From the NCBI RefSeq assembly GCF_016135805.1, contig NZ_JADWOX010000011.1:62001-126000 (forward strand): a stretch of DNA of 64,000 nucleotides. Reading direction: 5' to 3'. The stretch is from Caulobacter hibisci. Its GTDB lineage: Bacteria; Pseudomonadota; Alphaproteobacteria; Caulobacterales; Caulobacteraceae. The notes under the pieces are model-generated. The model was not told the origin of the DNA. It searched no databases and saw only the letters and a program-made list of their open reading frames with translations. Each line of letters opens with the position of its first letter. The stretch's first letter is position 1. Below are positions 49,675-59,633 of the stretch, one piece after another. The position numbers and the translations under genes were made by a program.

Positions 49675-50451
49675 ATGTCCCTCACCCGCTCCCCCGCCGC
49701 GCTCGACGCGCTTCGCCGTCAGGTCCGCTCGCTCGAGACCGTCGACCAGGCCACGCGCGCGGTGCTGCCCTTCGGGGTGGCGCAGATCGACGGGCGGCTG
49801 CCGGGCGGCGGCCTGCAGCTTGGCGCGCTGCACGAGGTGGCCGGCGGCGCGGACGGGGCTCTGCATGGCGCGGCCGCGGCGCGTTTCACCGCCGGCGTCC
49901 TGGCCCGGGCCGACGGGCAGGTGCTCTGGTGCCTGCGCCAACGCGACCTTTTCGCGCCGTCGTTGGCGCAGGTTGGCCTGCGGCCCGACCGGGTGATCTT
50001 CGCCGAGGCCGGGGACGAGGCAGGCGTGCTGGCCTCCATGGAGGAGGGGCTGCGCTGGCCGGGCCTGGCCGGCGTCGTCGGGGAGGTCGGCAAGCTGTCG
50101 ATGACCGCCTCGCGGCGCCTTCAGCTGGCGGCCGAGAAGAGCGGCCAGTTGGCCATCGCCATTCGAAGGTGGCGACGGGCCGCCGAGGCGGCCGATCTTG
50201 GCCAGCCCACCGCGGCGTCCACCCGATGGCGCGTGTCGGCCCTTCCCTCCACGCCGCTGCCCGTTCCCGGCGTGGGCCGTCCGCGCTGGTTTCTCGAACT
50301 TCTCCGCTGCCGCGCCGGCGACGCCTTCGACATCGAGCTAGAAGCCTGTGACGCAAAGGGTCATCTCCGTCTTCCTGCCCCGCTGGCCGACCGACCGGCT
50401 GGCCCGGATGCAGGCGCAGGCCAGGACGGGCGCGGCCTCGTCGCGGCTTGA
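49675..50451 (+). CDS. imuA: ImuA, SOS mutasome accessory protein
   Basis: 258 residues, RecA/SulA-like fold: VLPFGVAQIDGRLPGGGLQL, GALHEVAGGADGALHGAAAA, VLWCLRQRDLFAPSLAQVGL, MEEGLRWPGLAGVVGEVGKL, RRLQLAAEKSGQLAIAIRRW. It works with ImuB and DnaE2 in damage-induced mutagenesis. ATG 49675 (SLTRSPAALDALRRQ) is preferred because the LexA box covers the earlier ATG. Its 3' end overlaps imuB by 104 nt. Confidence 0.9.
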   Translation: MSLTRSPAALDALRRQVRSLETVDQATRAVLPFGVAQIDGRLPGGGLQLGALHEVAGGADGALHGAAAARFTAGVLARADGQVLWCLRQRDLFAPSLAQVGLRPDRVIFAEAGDEAGVLASMEEGLRWPGLAGVVGEVGKLSMTASRRLQLAAEKSGQLAIAIRRWRRAAEAADLGQPTAASTRWRVSALPSTPLPVPGVGRPRWFLELLRCRAGDAFDIELEACDAKGHLRLPAPLADRPAGPDAGAGQDGRGLVAA

Positions 50452-51907
50452 GCCGGCGATCGAGACGCCCATCGTCATGGTCGGCCGCGTCGGTCGCCGG
50501 CGCGCCGTGGCCCACATGAACCTGGCCGCGGCACAGGCGGGGCTGCGGATCGGCCAGGCGATCGCCCACGCCACCGCCCTGGTCCCTGGTCTTGTCCTTC
50601 ACGATCTGGATCCTCTCGCCGACCAGGCCGCCCTGCACCGACTGGCTCTGTGGGCCCAGAAACTCTACTCGCCCACCGTGGCGGTCGATGGCGACGACGG
50701 CCTGGTCATCGACGCGTCCGGCTGCGCCCACCTCTTCGGCGGCGAGGAGAAGATGCTGATCGACCTGCGCGCCCGCCTGGCGAAGGCCGGCTTTGTCGCC
50801 CAGGTGGCCATCGCCGACAGCTGGGGCGGCGCGCACGCCCTGGCGCGGTTTTCACGGCGGTCCGTCTTCGTGGTCGCGCCCGGGCAGACGGGCCTGCAGA
50901 TCGCCGACCTGCCGCTGGCGGGTCTGCGCCTGCCGGCCGATCTCGTCGAAAACGCCGGCAAGCTCGGCTTCGACACCATCGCCGAGCTGGAAGCGACGGC
51001 CAAGGGACCGCTGGCCCGGCGCCTGGGGATGGAACCGGTGCGGCGGCTGGACCAAGCCTTTGGCCGCGTGGCCGAACCGATCGAGCCGGTGATGGCGGCG
51101 CAGACGGTTCGGGCGCGCAAGGTTTTCGCCGAGCCGATCGGCGCGCCCGAGACCATGGCGCGCTATCTGACGCTGCTCGTGGACGAGCTCTGCGTGGCGC
51201 TGGAGGCGGCCAGTCTTGGCGCCAAGCGGCTCGACGCCTGGTTCCACCGGGTCGACAACCAGATCGTGGCCGCGCGGCTGTCGCTGGCCAAGCCCTCGCG
51301 CGACGCCAAGCGGATGGTCAAGCTGCTCTGCGAGAAGCTCGAGGCCGTCGATCCTGGGTTCGGCGTCGAGGCGATCGTGCTGGCCGCGTTTCTGGCCGAG
51401 CCGCTGAGCTACAGGCAGGACGAGGCGGGCCTTGGGCAGGCGCGCAAGGCCTCTGCCGACCTGACGGGGCTGGTGGACACGCTGTCCAACCGCCTGGGCG
51501 CCGATCACGTCTATCGGCTGGCCAGCACCCAGAGCGACCTGCCCGAGCGTAGCGTGCGCAAGGCGCCGGCGCTGGATCCGCTCGAGGCCCATGCCTGGCC
51601 GATCGACTGGCCAAGGCCCACGCGGCTGTTTCGCCATCCCGAGCCGATCGACACGGTGGCCTTGTTGCCGGACGCGCCGCCGGCGGCGTTCAGCTGGCGG
51701 GGCGCGCGTCGCCGCGTCTTGAGGGCCGACGGTCCCGAGCGGGTGTTTGGCGAATGGTGGAAGGCCGACGGAGAGCTTGCGCGCTCGCGCGACTATTTCC
51801 AGGTCGAGGACGAGGCCGGCGAGCGGTTCTGGATCTACCGCGACGGCGATGGCGAGGATCCGCAGAGCGGCAGCCAGCGCTGGTTCATGGCCGGGGTTTT
51901 CGGATGA
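50348..51907 (+). CDS. imuB: ImuB, Y-family polymerase-like mutasome hub
   Basis: 519 residues, GTG start ([20 protein letters not shown]). Y-family layout with [20 protein letters not shown] and [10 protein letters not shown], but the N-terminal catalytic acid is replaced in [10 protein letters not shown], as in other inactive ImuB proteins. ImuB recruits DnaE2 to the sliding clamp. Stop overlaps dnaE2 as ATGA. Confidence 0.92.
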   Translation: MTQRVISVFLPRWPTDRLARMQAQARTGAASSRLEPAIETPIVMVGRVGRRRAVAHMNLAAAQAGLRIGQAIAHATALVPGLVLHDLDPLADQAALHRLALWAQKLYSPTVAVDGDDGLVIDASGCAHLFGGEEKMLIDLRARLAKAGFVAQVAIADSWGGAHALARFSRRSVFVVAPGQTGLQIADLPLAGLRLPADLVENAGKLGFDTIAELEATAKGPLARRLGMEPVRRLDQAFGRVAEPIEPVMAAQTVRARKVFAEPIGAPETMARYLTLLVDELCVALEAASLGAKRLDAWFHRVDNQIVAARLSLAKPSRDAKRMVKLLCEKLEAVDPGFGVEAIVLAAFLAEPLSYRQDEAGLGQARKASADLTGLVDTLSNRLGADHVYRLASTQSDLPERSVRKAPALDPLEAHAWPIDWPRPTRLFRHPEPIDTVALLPDAPPAAFSWRGARRRVLRADGPERVFGEWWKADGELARSRDYFQVEDEAGERFWIYRDGDGEDPQSGSQRWFMAGVFG

Positions 51908-54900
51908 GCCCGCCAGACCCGGTGGATCACCTGGCGGCGCACCCGGCAAATCTGGGCGCCTATGTCGAGCTGCAGTGCGCCTCGCACTTTTCGCTCCTGC
52001 GCGGCGCCTCCTCGCCGGGCGAGCTGTTCGAGGAGGCCGCGCGCCTGGGCTACCGCGCCCTGGCGATCTGCGACCGCAACAGCCTGGCGGGGATCGTTCG
52101 CGCCCATGTCGCGGCAAAGGCCACGGGCGTGCGGCTGATCGTCGGCTGCGAGCTCGTCCTGCGCGACGGCACGACGATCCTGGTTTTCCCCACCGGCCGG
52201 GCCGGCTACGGGCGCCTTTGCCGCCTGCTGTCCCTGGGCAAGGCGCGGGCGGGCAAGGGTCAATGCGATCTCGTGCTCGAGGACCTGGCCGACCACGCCC
52301 AGGGCCTGGTCGCCGTGCTCGCGCCCGACCTCGCCGACGAGACCTGCGCCCTGCAGCTCAAGAAGCTTTCGGCGATCTTCGGCCCGGACGCCTACCTGGC
52401 CCTGACGCTGCGTCGGCGGCCCGGCGACGCGCTGCGCCTCTATGAGTTGGAAAGGCTGGCCAGGGACTACGGGGTCACGCCCGTCGTCACCAACCGCGTG
52501 CTGTTCCACGACAAGGACCGGCGGCTGCTGCAGGACGTCGTCACCTGCATCCGCGAGAAGACCACGATCGACGACGTCGGCTTCAGGCGCGATCGCCACG
52601 CCGATCGCTATCTGAAGGCGCCGGCCGAGATGCTGCGGCTCTTTGGTCGCCACCGCCAGGCCCTCGCCGCCTCGATCGACATCGCCGCGCGTTGCCGGTT
52701 TTCGCTGGACGAGCTTGTCTATCAATATCCTCACGAAGTCGCCGAGCCGGGACGCACCCCGCAGGAGACCCTCGAGCGTCTGACCTGGGCGGGCGCGGCC
52801 CAGCGCTTTCCCGACGGCGTGACGGGGCGGGTGAGGCGCATCCTCGAGCACGAGCTGAAGCTGATCGGGGACCTTGGCTATGCGCCCTATTTCCTGACCG
52901 TCCACTCGATCGTCGCCTATGCCCGCAGCCAGGACATCCTCTGTCAGGGCCGTGGCTCGGCGGCCAATTCGGCCGTCTGCTATGTCCTGGGTGTCACCAG
53001 CATCGACCCCGACCGCAACGATCTGCTCTTCGAGCGGTTCGTCAGCGCCGAGCGCGACGAGCCGCCCGACATCGACGTCGATTTCGAGCACGCCCGCCGC
53101 GAGGGGGTCATGCAGTGGATCTTCGAGACCTATGGCCGCCATCGCGCGGCCCTGGTTGCGGTCGTGCAGCGCTTTCGCCCGCGCGGCGCGGTGCGCGACG
53201 TCGGCAAGGTCTTGGGTCTGCCGGAGGACCTGACCAAGGCGCTCTCAAGCCAGGTCTGGAGCTTCTCGCGGGAAGAGATCGAGGAAAAGCACGCCCGCGA
53301 CCTGGGCTTGGATCTGACGGATCGACGCCTGCGCCTGACCCTGGAGCTGGCCCAGCAGCTGCTCAACACCCCGCGCCATTTCTCCCAGCACCCCGGCGGG
53401 TTCGTGTTGACGCAGGATCGTCTGGACGAGCTCGTCCCGATCGAGCCGGCGCGGATGGACGGCCGTCAGATCATCGAGTGGGACAAGGATGACATCGACG
53501 CGCTGAAGTTCATGAAGGTCGATGTCCTGGCGCTGGGCATGCTGACCTGCCTCAAGCGCGGCCTGGATCTGCTGAAGGACCACAAGGGCGTCGACCTGGA
53601 GCTGGCGACCATCCCGCCCGAGGACCCGCGCACCTATGCGATGATCCGCCGGGCCGACACACTTGGCGTCTTCCAGATCGAGAGCCGCGCCCAGATGGCC
53701 ATGCTGCCGCGCCTGAAGCCGCGCAGCTTCTACGACCTGGTCATCGAGGTGGCGATCGTGCGGCCAGGGCCCATCCAGGGCGACATGGTCCATCCCTATC
53801 TTCGTCGTCGGGAAGGCAAGGAGCCGGTGAGCTATCCCCGGCCGGAACTGGAGAAGGTGCTGGGCAAGACGCTCGGCGTGCCGCTCTTCCAGGAGCAGGC
53901 CATGCGGGTGGCCATCGAATGCGCCGGCTTCACCCCCGGCGAGGCCGACCAGCTGCGCCGGGCCATGGCCACCTTCAAGTTCACCGGAGGGGTCTCCCAC
54001 TTCAAGGACAAGCTGGTGGGCGGCATGGTCGCGCGCGGTTATCCCCCTGAGTTCGCGCAGGCCACCTTCAGCCAGCTGGAAGGCTTTGGCTCTTACGGCT
54101 TTCCTGAAAGCCACGCGGCCAGTTTTGCGCTCCTGGCCTACGCCTCGTCCTGGCTCAAATGCCACCATCCCGAGGTGTTTTGCGCGGCCCTCCTCAACAG
54201 CCAGCCGATGGGGTTCTACCAGCCGGCGCAGATCGTCCGCGACGCGATCGAGCACGGGGTTCAGGTACGGCCGCTCTGCGTCAACGCCTCACGTTGGGAC
54301 TGCACGCTGGAGCCAAGGGGCGACGGGCGCCTGGCCGTGCGGCTGGGCCTGCGGATGGTGGACGGGCTGGCGGAAGGCGATGCGGCTCGGCTGGTCATGG
54401 CGCGCGCCGATGAGCCTTACACCTCGATCGATCAGGTATGGCGAAGGGCCGAAATCAAGACCGGCGCGCTATCGCGCCTGGTGGACGCCGACGCCTTCCA
54501 GCCGGGCCTGGGGCTGCAGCGCCGAGAAGCGACCTGGGCCATCAAGGGTCTGCGCGATGTCGCCCTGCCCTTGTTCGACCAGCCCGGAGCGAGCGAGCTC
54601 AACGAGCCCGCGCCCGCGCTCAAGGCCATGACCGAAGGCCGCGAGATCATCGAGGACTACGGTCATGTGGGCCTGTCCTTGCGCCGTCATCCGCTGGCGT
54701 TGCTGCGGGGCGAGCTGGCCGGGCAGGGGCGCATGCCCTGCGGCGAGGCTGCTGGCGCGCGCGACCGAAAGTTCGTCCGGACGGCGGGGCTGGTTCTGGT
54801 GCGGCAGATGCCGGGCACCGCCAAGGGCGTGATGTTCATGACCATCGAGGACGAGACGGGCGTGGCCAACCTCGTCATCTGGCGCGACCTCTACGAAAAG

Positions 54901-55098
54901 CAGCGGCGCATCGCGCTCGGCGCGCACCTGATCGGCGTCGACGGTCGCATCCAGCGCGAGGGCGAGGTCGTTCACCTGGTGGCTTATAAGCTCCACGACC
55001 TCTCTGGCGTGCTCGGCTCGCTTCAGGACCGCGCCGGCGACGGCGCCGTCATCGGCGGCGACCTGTCCTGGGCGCGGCGTAGTCGCAATTTCTGCTGA
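51904..55098 (+). CDS. dnaE2: Error-prone DNA polymerase DnaE2 (ImuC)
   Basis: 1064 residues from ATG 51904 (the frame is open further upstream inside imuB). PHP domain ([40 protein letters not shown]), catalytic palm acids in [18 protein letters not shown], conserved [20 protein letters not shown], and a C-terminal OB domain ([17 protein letters not shown]). It performs translesion synthesis with ImuA/ImuB under LexA control. Confidence 0.95.
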   Translation: MSPPDPVDHLAAHPANLGAYVELQCASHFSLLRGASSPGELFEEAARLGYRALAICDRNSLAGIVRAHVAAKATGVRLIVGCELVLRDGTTILVFPTGRAGYGRLCRLLSLGKARAGKGQCDLVLEDLADHAQGLVAVLAPDLADETCALQLKKLSAIFGPDAYLALTLRRRPGDALRLYELERLARDYGVTPVVTNRVLFHDKDRRLLQDVVTCIREKTTIDDVGFRRDRHADRYLKAPAEMLRLFGRHRQALAASIDIAARCRFSLDELVYQYPHEVAEPGRTPQETLERLTWAGAAQRFPDGVTGRVRRILEHELKLIGDLGYAPYFLTVHSIVAYARSQDILCQGRGSAANSAVCYVLGVTSIDPDRNDLLFERFVSAERDEPPDIDVDFEHARREGVMQWIFETYGRHRAALVAVVQRFRPRGAVRDVGKVLGLPEDLTKALSSQVWSFSREEIEEKHARDLGLDLTDRRLRLTLELAQQLLNTPRHFSQHPGGFVLTQDRLDELVPIEPARMDGRQIIEWDKDDIDALKFMKVDVLALGMLTCLKRGLDLLKDHKGVDLELATIPPEDPRTYAMIRRADTLGVFQIESRAQMAMLPRLKPRSFYDLVIEVAIVRPGPIQGDMVHPYLRRREGKEPVSYPRPELEKVLGKTLGVPLFQEQAMRVAIECAGFTPGEADQLRRAMATFKFTGGVSHFKDKLVGGMVARGYPPEFAQATFSQLEGFGSYGFPESHAASFALLAYASSWLKCHHPEVFCAALLNSQPMGFYQPAQIVRDAIEHGVQVRPLCVNASRWDCTLEPRGDGRLAVRLGLRMVDGLAEGDAARLVMARADEPYTSIDQVWRRAEIKTGALSRLVDADAFQPGLGLQRREATWAIKGLRDVALPLFDQPGASELNEPAPALKAMTEGREIIEDYGHVGLSLRRHPLALLRGELAGQGRMPCGEAAGARDRKFVRTAGLVLVRQMPGTAKGVMFMTIEDETGVANLVIWRDLYEKQRRIALGAHLIGVDGRIQREGEVVHLVAYKLHDLSGVLGSLQDRAGDGAVIGGDLSWARRSRNFC

Positions 55099-55100
55099 GG

Positions 55101-55703
55101 ATGACCATGAGCCCCCAGCCCGGCCTTTTCGACCTTGCCGACGCGCCCCGGGCCGCACCGCCTGCGGGTCTGCCCGAGGGGCTCGTCTATAGGCCTGACC
55201 TGATTGATGCGGTCGAAGAGGCGAGCCTGGCGCGCGCCATCGCCGCCCTGCCGTTCGCGCCGTTCCAGTTCCACGGCTATGAGGGCAATCGCCGTGTCGT
55301 GTCGTTCGGCTGGGCCTACGACTTCGCCCGCGGCGTCCTGGAGCCGACGCAGCCGATCCCGGACTTTCTCCTGCCGCTACGCACCAAGGTCGCCGCGCTG
55401 GCTGAACGTGACCCGGCCGACTTTCGCCAGGCGTTGGCGATCGAATACGCGGCCGGGGCGAGCATCGGCTGGCACCGCGACAGGCCGCAGTTCGACATCG
55501 TCGCCGGCGTCTCGCTGCTCTCAAGCTGTCCATTCCGCTTTCGCAGGCGATCGGGCGTGGGCTGGACGCGGGCGACGCTGCGGCCGGCGCCGCGCTCGGC
55601 CTATGTGCTGGCGGGAGCGGCGCGCGATGTTTGGGAGCATTCGATCCCGCCTGTGGAGGCTTTGCGCTACTCGGTGACGTTTCGGACCTTCCGCACCGCC
55701 TGA
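55101..55703 (+). CDS. alkB: AlkB-family 2-oxoglutarate/Fe(II) dioxygenase
   Basis: 200 residues starting two bases after dnaE2 (ATG 55101; ATG 55107 is possible). Fe-binding HxD in GWHRDRPQFD, second His in WEHSIPPVEALRYSVTFR with the 2-oxoglutarate Arg. It directly reverses alkylation damage to bases. Fused to the end of the SOS mutasome operon, so it should be LexA-controlled too. Confidence 0.9.
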   Translation: MTMSPQPGLFDLADAPRAAPPAGLPEGLVYRPDLIDAVEEASLARAIAALPFAPFQFHGYEGNRRVVSFGWAYDFARGVLEPTQPIPDFLLPLRTKVAALAERDPADFRQALAIEYAAGASIGWHRDRPQFDIVAGVSLLSSCPFRFRRRSGVGWTRATLRPAPRSAYVLAGAARDVWEHSIPPVEALRYSVTFRTFRTA

Positions 55704-55788
55704 CGACTGTGTTGAGGCCGCCGGGCGGTCGGCATGCGGGACCGACTGATAGTCTCGGCCGTTGTGGCCATCGGCGACGCTGGCAGGG

Positions 55789-56169
55789 TCAGGTCTGGGC
55801 TGGCCGACCCTTCGGCAGCTTCTCGGCCATGCCAAGCAGGCGTTCGCGCCGATCCATCTCGGCCCACACCATGTCGGGATCGACGCCGACTTCGGACCAG
55901 AGGATGAGGAGATTGTAGAGAAGATCGACGCTCTCGGTGACGACGGAAGCCTTGTCTCCGCGTACCGCGTCGATCGCGACCTCGGCGGCCTCTTCGATCA
56001 CCTTCTGGGCCATCTTCGGCAGACCCGCCGCCAGCAACTTCCGTGTCCTCAAGCTCTGCCGCTCGCCATTGCGCACCTGCTCGATGGCGACCGTCAGGCG
56101 GGCGAGGCGATCATCGGCGGCTGTGACGCTGTGCAAAGCGCGCCGCGCCTGATGCTTGGGTTTGGCCAT
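55789..56169 (-). CDS. PRA-PH / MazG-like pyrophosphohydrolase
   Basis: 126 residues from ATG 56169. The segment KMAQKVIEEAAEVAIDAVRG, then VVTESVDLLYNLLILW has the ExxE...ExxD pattern of all-alpha NTP pyrophosphohydrolases similar to phosphoribosyl-ATP diphosphatase HisE. It is not among his genes, so nucleotide-pool cleaning is as likely as histidine synthesis. Confidence 0.8.
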   Translation of the reverse strand: MAKPKHQARRALHSVTAADDRLARLTVAIEQVRNGERQSLRTRKLLAAGLPKMAQKVIEEAAEVAIDAVRGDKASVVTESVDLLYNLLILWSEVGVDPDMVWAEMDRRERLLGMAEKLPKGRPAQT

Positions 56170-56267
56170 GGAGCGGCTCCGGTGAACGCCGACCCCATAC
56201 CCGGTAGCGCCCAGGGCGCGACCCGTCCAGGCGCGGGCTCGACCTGCCGGCCGAGCCCGCTGGTTCG

Positions 56268-56633
56268 TTAGCCCTTCCAGTCGGGGAGGGCCGAGAGCTG
56301 GGCCTTGGTCAGCTTGGTGCGAACGATGTGATCGCCCGGGTCGCCCGGTTCGGGGGCGACCGAGACGTCGGCGAGGGCCACGACGACCTTCTTGTCGGGG
56401 CCAACGCGATCGATCTCGATGACGACGGCCGTGGGCTTGCCGGCGGCGTCGAGGAGGACGTGCTCGACCTCGCCGGCCTTGTGGTTGGCGGAATCGATGA
56501 CGTCGGCGTCCTCGATCTGGCCGACGGTGAAGGCGCCCTTGGCCGGCTGGCTTTCGACGTGCGCGATGGTGGTCTGGGCCAGGGCGCTGGTGGCCAGGGC
56601 GGCGACCGACAGGCCAAGCAAAGCGATTTTCAT
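56268..56633 (-). CDS. Exported PRC-barrel-type protein
   Basis: 121 residues with signal peptide ALLGLSVAALATSALAQT, then VGQIEDADVIDSANHKAGEV, EHVLLDAAGKPTAVVIEIDR and VVVALADVSV, the beta-barrel pattern of periplasmic PRC-barrel proteins common in Alphaproteobacteria. Function unknown, often stress-related. Divergent from the XRE gene at 56799. Confidence 0.8.
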   Translation of the reverse strand: MKIALLGLSVAALATSALAQTTIAHVESQPAKGAFTVGQIEDADVIDSANHKAGEVEHVLLDAAGKPTAVVIEIDRVGPDKKVVVALADVSVAPEPGDPGDHIVRTKLTKAQLSALPDWKG

Positions 56634-56798
56634 GGTGTGCTCCTTTTCGCGACGAGCTTGGACAACGCCAGACCGTCGGGAGACGTTGCGGCCCGCGCAA
56701 ACGTCGTCGGCTTGGCTGGCGAAGACGCGCAGCGCCGGCGGGCGACGGCGCGCCCATGAGGTCTCGGGCTCGCGGCGGCGTCTTCTTCCCGAGCGCCC

Positions 56799-57230
56799 AT
56801 GCGCGGTAAGGAGCCGTCAGTGTCTGGTGTCGAAGCCCTCAACGTCGCCGCAGCCGTCGATCGCCATGTCGGAGGGCGCATGCGCATTCGCCGCAAGCTT
56901 TTGAGCCTCACCCAGGAGGCGTTGGCGCGCCAGGCAGGCGTGCCCTGCGAGGAGGTTCGCGCCTTCGAATACGGTGATCGCCGGGCTCCTGCTGCGAAGC
57001 TCGAGGCGATCGCCAGGGTGCTTGGCGTGCCCGTCGCCTACTTCTTCGCCACCTTCGACCCGACCCAGGACATGGACGACCGTTTTATCGCGACGCTTGG
57101 CCAGATGCCGGCGACGGGAGAAGGCGAGGCGCTCGCGGCGCGCTTTCCGCAGCTGGCGCAAGAACTGCGCCGGCGACTGTTAAAGGCGGCCGTGGGCGGT
57201 CAGGCGAGTCTCGTGGCTTGGTCAGCTTGA
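56799..57230 (+). CDS. XRE-family regulator
   Basis: 143 residues; HTH at ~18-75: VDRHVGGRMRIRRKLLSLTQ, EALARQAGVPCEEVRAFEYG, RRAPAAKLEAIARVLGVPVA, followed by YFFATF as in CI/HipB-like phage and plasmid regulators. Paralogue of the regulator at 58497. Target unknown. Confidence 0.88.
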   Translation: MRGKEPSVSGVEALNVAAAVDRHVGGRMRIRRKLLSLTQEALARQAGVPCEEVRAFEYGDRRAPAAKLEAIARVLGVPVAYFFATFDPTQDMDDRFIATLGQMPATGEGEALAARFPQLAQELRRRLLKAAVGGQASLVAWSA

Positions 57231-57428
57231 TGGTCTCCGCGCGAGCTCACGATCCGCGCCGGTGAGCTTTTGGGTCATCACACCGCTCGATGCCTGGTCA
57301 GGCGCGGCCGCCGTCGGATTTAGCGGGCTCCAGGCCGCCGCGTGGGAGGGTTCGCCGATCCGCGCGCGCTAGAGGGCGAACGCCACGGATCGGCTCCCCG
57401 TCCGCCAAAAAACGCTACGCGGCGGACC

Positions 57429-57659
57429 TTAGAAAGGCGGCCGGCCGCTGACCTCGGTTCCAGGCTCGACCGCACGAGCCGGGTAGCGGTCGCGGATGCG
57501 GCTGTTGAAAAACGGGCCCTTGGCGAGGGCGCGCTCAAGGTCTTCGGCCAAAGCGGCGGGGACGCCGAGATAGGCGCAACTGCGTCCGCTGACGAAGGTG
57601 ATCGTCAGGATCTGGCTTCGGGCCTCGTAGATGCAGGCCCTGATCACCGCTGGGGGCAT
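57429..57659 (-). CDS. KTSC-domain protein
   Basis: 76 residues from ATG 57659. IRACIYEARSQILTITFVSG, RSCAYLGVPAALAEDLERAL and KGPFFNSRIRDRYPAR are typical of the KTSC domain, a small fold of unclear, possibly RNA-related, role. Follows the small gene at 57665 with a 5-nt gap. Confidence 0.75.
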   Translation of the reverse strand: MPPAVIRACIYEARSQILTITFVSGRSCAYLGVPAALAEDLERALAKGPFFNSRIRDRYPARAVEPGTEVSGRPPF

Positions 57660-57664
57660 GGCGT

Positions 57665-57841
57665 TCAGGCCTGTTGATCGCAGAGGTCGGCTTGGCCGAA
57701 GCCGCCACCATTGTCGGCATGGCGGCTTTGGCCCGCCGACGCCTTGCCGACCTGGCCCGTCGCCTCGATCGGGCCCTGCGCGTCGCGACCTGCGGAGCGC
57801 TTGTCGCCGAAGGTTGGCTCGATCCGCTCGCGTTTGAACAT
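57665..57841 (-). CDS. Small hypothetical protein upstream of the KTSC gene
   Basis: 58 codons from ATG 57841 behind CAAGGAGACCTGCCG, a good ribosome site. The product (MFKRERIEPTFGDKRSAGRD...) is polar and Gly/Ala-rich with no recognised domain. Spacing suggests co-transcription with the KTSC gene. Confidence 0.5.
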   Translation of the reverse strand: MFKRERIEPTFGDKRSAGRDAQGPIEATGQVGKASAGQSRHADNGGGFGQADLCDQQA

Positions 57842-57991
57842 CGGCAGGTCTCCTTGCCCTGATCCAAGCCGTCAGGCCGCGTCCCTGTTCCTGGCGACCG
57901 GCCCCCGCAATCACGGCTGGAGCGTCGATGGTCGCGCTGGACGGCGCGTCTGACGCTCGCTAGCTTGGCCTTGCAACTCTGAGGGGAATTC

Positions 57992-58108
57992 ATGGCGACC
58001 AGGCGCAGACGAACCGGTCCCTACCTGAGCAAGTTCGCGATCGGTTGCCTTGTGCTCTCGGCGGTCATATTCGGCTTGCTCATCGCCAGCATGGTCCACA
58101 GGGTCTAG
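57992..58108 (+). CDS. Small single-pass membrane protein
   Basis: 38 codons after GAGGGGAATTC. A basic N-terminus (ATRRRRTGPYLSKF) precedes one hydrophobic helix (AIGCLVLSAVIFGLLIASMV). Unknown function; lies 3 nt before the next gene, which supports expression. Confidence 0.5.
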   Translation: MATRRRRTGPYLSKFAIGCLVLSAVIFGLLIASMVHRV

Positions 58109-58111
58109 CCG

Positions 58112-58381
58112 ATGGCGCACGACGGCGAAGATCTTCCAGATCCCTTCGACGATCCCGAAACCTACGCGCTTATGGAGAAGCTGTTCGCCGTGGCCATGGG
58201 CACGGCCGATGCGGCGACCGAGCGTGAAATGGCGCCCTACGTCACCTTCGTGAAGGCCATCGCCGAAGGGCTGATGGAGGCCACCGAAGGCCTGTCCGAG
58301 CAGGAGACCAAGACCTTCCTCGACCGTTGGGCCGATGTCGTTATCGCGCGCGATCGGGCTGGAAGGCCAAAAGTCCAATAG
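58112..58381 (+). CDS. Hypothetical acidic helical protein
   Basis: 89 residues (AHDGEDLPDPFDDPETYALM, EKLFAVAMGTADAATEREMA, GLSEQETKTFLDRWADVVIA). No family recognised. Coupled to the small membrane protein upstream and, through the XRE gene downstream, possibly one unit. Confidence 0.6.
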   Translation: MAHDGEDLPDPFDDPETYALMEKLFAVAMGTADAATEREMAPYVTFVKAIAEGLMEATEGLSEQETKTFLDRWADVVIARDRAGRPKVQ

Positions 58382-58496
58382 GGGGCGAGGCTCGCGGCGG
58401 GCCAGCCCTTCGGCGATCCGGCGGCGCTTACAAGGTCAGGCCAGGGAAACGGCCAAGCTGGCGCGTCTTAGGCGGTTCATTCCGCTGGAGAGCGTC

Positions 58497-58907
58497 TTGC
58501 GTGACTTCATACCCCATCCCGTCGATCAGCATGTCGGCGCTCGGCTTCGCCTGGCGCGCAAGATGCGCGGCCTGCCGCAAAGGGTGCTGGCCGCCCCGCT
58601 GGGCCTGACCTTCCAGCAGATCCAGAAATACGAGCGGGGCGCCAACCGGATTTCCGCCTCGATGCTCTACGCGCTGGCTCGCCAGTTGAGCGTGCCGATC
58701 GACTGGTTCTTCGAAGGGGTCGGCTCGGAGGGCGCAATGCAAGAGCGGCTTGGAGAGCGGGCGCGCAGTCTTCGCGACTTCATGGCCACGCGCGAGGGTC
58801 CAGAGCTTGCGGTGCTGATGGCGCGGCTGCCCGCTGCTCAGCGCGCCCAGGTGCTGGCGCTGATGCGGGCGTTCGCCGAGCCTGAAGCGCTGGGCAGGGC
58901 GAGCTAG
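58497..58907 (+). CDS. XRE-family regulator
   Basis: About 136 residues from a TTG start at 58497 preceded by GGAGAGCGTC; the frame is open from an ATG at 58335, but the extra 54 residues are Arg/Ser-rich and overlap the previous gene. HTH: VGARLRLARKMRGLPQRVLA, LTFQQIQKYERGANRISASM, then VPIDWFFEGV. Typical of alphaproteobacterial Cro/CI regulators. Confidence 0.85.
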   Translation: MRDFIPHPVDQHVGARLRLARKMRGLPQRVLAAPLGLTFQQIQKYERGANRISASMLYALARQLSVPIDWFFEGVGSEGAMQERLGERARSLRDFMATREGPELAVLMARLPAAQRAQVLALMRAFAEPEALGRAS

Positions 58908-58941
58908 GCGCAGGCGGGCGGCGGCTCGGACGGTGAAGGGG

Positions 58942-58973
58942 GCGCCCCGCCGCCTGGGGCGGCGGGGCGCTTT
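58942..58973. terminator. Bidirectional terminator hairpin
   Basis: A perfect 13-bp stem, GCGCCCCGCCGCC / GGCGGCGGGGCGC, with a 3-nt loop and TTT after it, between the converging XRE and DUF736 genes. Confidence 0.75.
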
Positions 58974-58980
58974 GGGCCGG

Positions 58981-59331
58981 TCAGTCCTCCTCGGCCTCGG
59001 GCTCGGGCTGGTGATCGGGCTCGCCCTTGCGGGCGGGCCGGTTCCAGACCAGATCGAAGCCCTCTTCGGCCGGGAAGAGCCGGGCGCTGATCGGAGCCTG
59101 GAAGCTTGGGTCGTCGAGGCTGACCGACAGGTAGTCGACGCCCTTGCCCGAGGTGTATTTCCAGGCCGCGCCGATTTCCGCGCCCTCGGCGAAGACCCGA
59201 TAGACCGGCTGGTCCTTGGCCGGGTCGCCGTCGATGGGCTTGAAGGTGACGCTGGGCACCGAGAGCCGGAGCGTGCGGATGGAGCCGACGAAGCCGTCGC
59301 GGCTGGCCTTGAAAGTGCCGATGCGGGCCAT
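58981..59331 (-). CDS. DUF736 protein (copy B)
   Basis: 116 residues from ATG 59331. ARIGTFKASRDGFVGSIRTL, VTFKPIDGDPAKDQPVYRVF, IGAAWKYTSGKGVDYLSVSL, DDPSFQAPISARLFPAEEGF are the DUF736 hallmark. Intact; a decayed copy faces it 300 bp away. Confidence 0.9.
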   Translation of the reverse strand: MARIGTFKASRDGFVGSIRTLRLSVPSVTFKPIDGDPAKDQPVYRVFAEGAEIGAAWKYTSGKGVDYLSVSLDDPSFQAPISARLFPAEEGFDLVWNRPARKGEPDHQPEPEAEED

Positions 59332-59633
59332 TGGAGTGTTTCCTTTCGCTAGTCGGGCCGCGCCGATCGCGGCCTCGATGGCGCTCCGAAGCCCAGGGCG
59401 AGCCAGGACCGCAGGACGCCCCCTACCGCCGCTCCAAAGGAGAGATCGGGGGCGGACCCGCAGCGTCAGCGAAGGACCGAAGGCGCCGGGTTTGTTGCCT
59501 CGCGAGGAAGTCGCGCGCAGCGCGGCGGGGAAGAAACCCAAGGCGCCTCGGTTGCCGGACGGGCCAGCCCAGGGCCGGTTGCAGCCAGATGAGGCCGCGA
59601 CGGACGCGAGGCCGACGCGAAGGAAACACTCGG
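59332..59633. other. Spacer between inverted DUF736 copies
   Basis: No gene. Its ends belong to the inverted-duplication arms; the middle ~200 bp is unique and includes the probable promoters of both copies. Confidence 0.4.

Larger units (their letters stand above)
58912..59385. repeat. Left arm of a large imperfect inverted duplication (DUF736 copy B)
   Basis: The DUF736 gene with its flanks is repeated in reverse at 59585-60040. Matching blocks include the 3' flank (GGCCGGTCAGTCCTCCTCGG on plus versus its complement) and the 5' flank with GGAAACACTC before the start codon. Confidence 0.75.

Noticed and set aside
51835..53142. Minus-strand open frame opposite dnaE2
   Set aside because: Shadow of dnaE2 codon pattern.
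55101..55703. Possible frameshift in alkB near SLLSSCPFRFRRR
   Set aside because: Frame continues correctly through the second Fe ligand and Arg motif; only local divergence.
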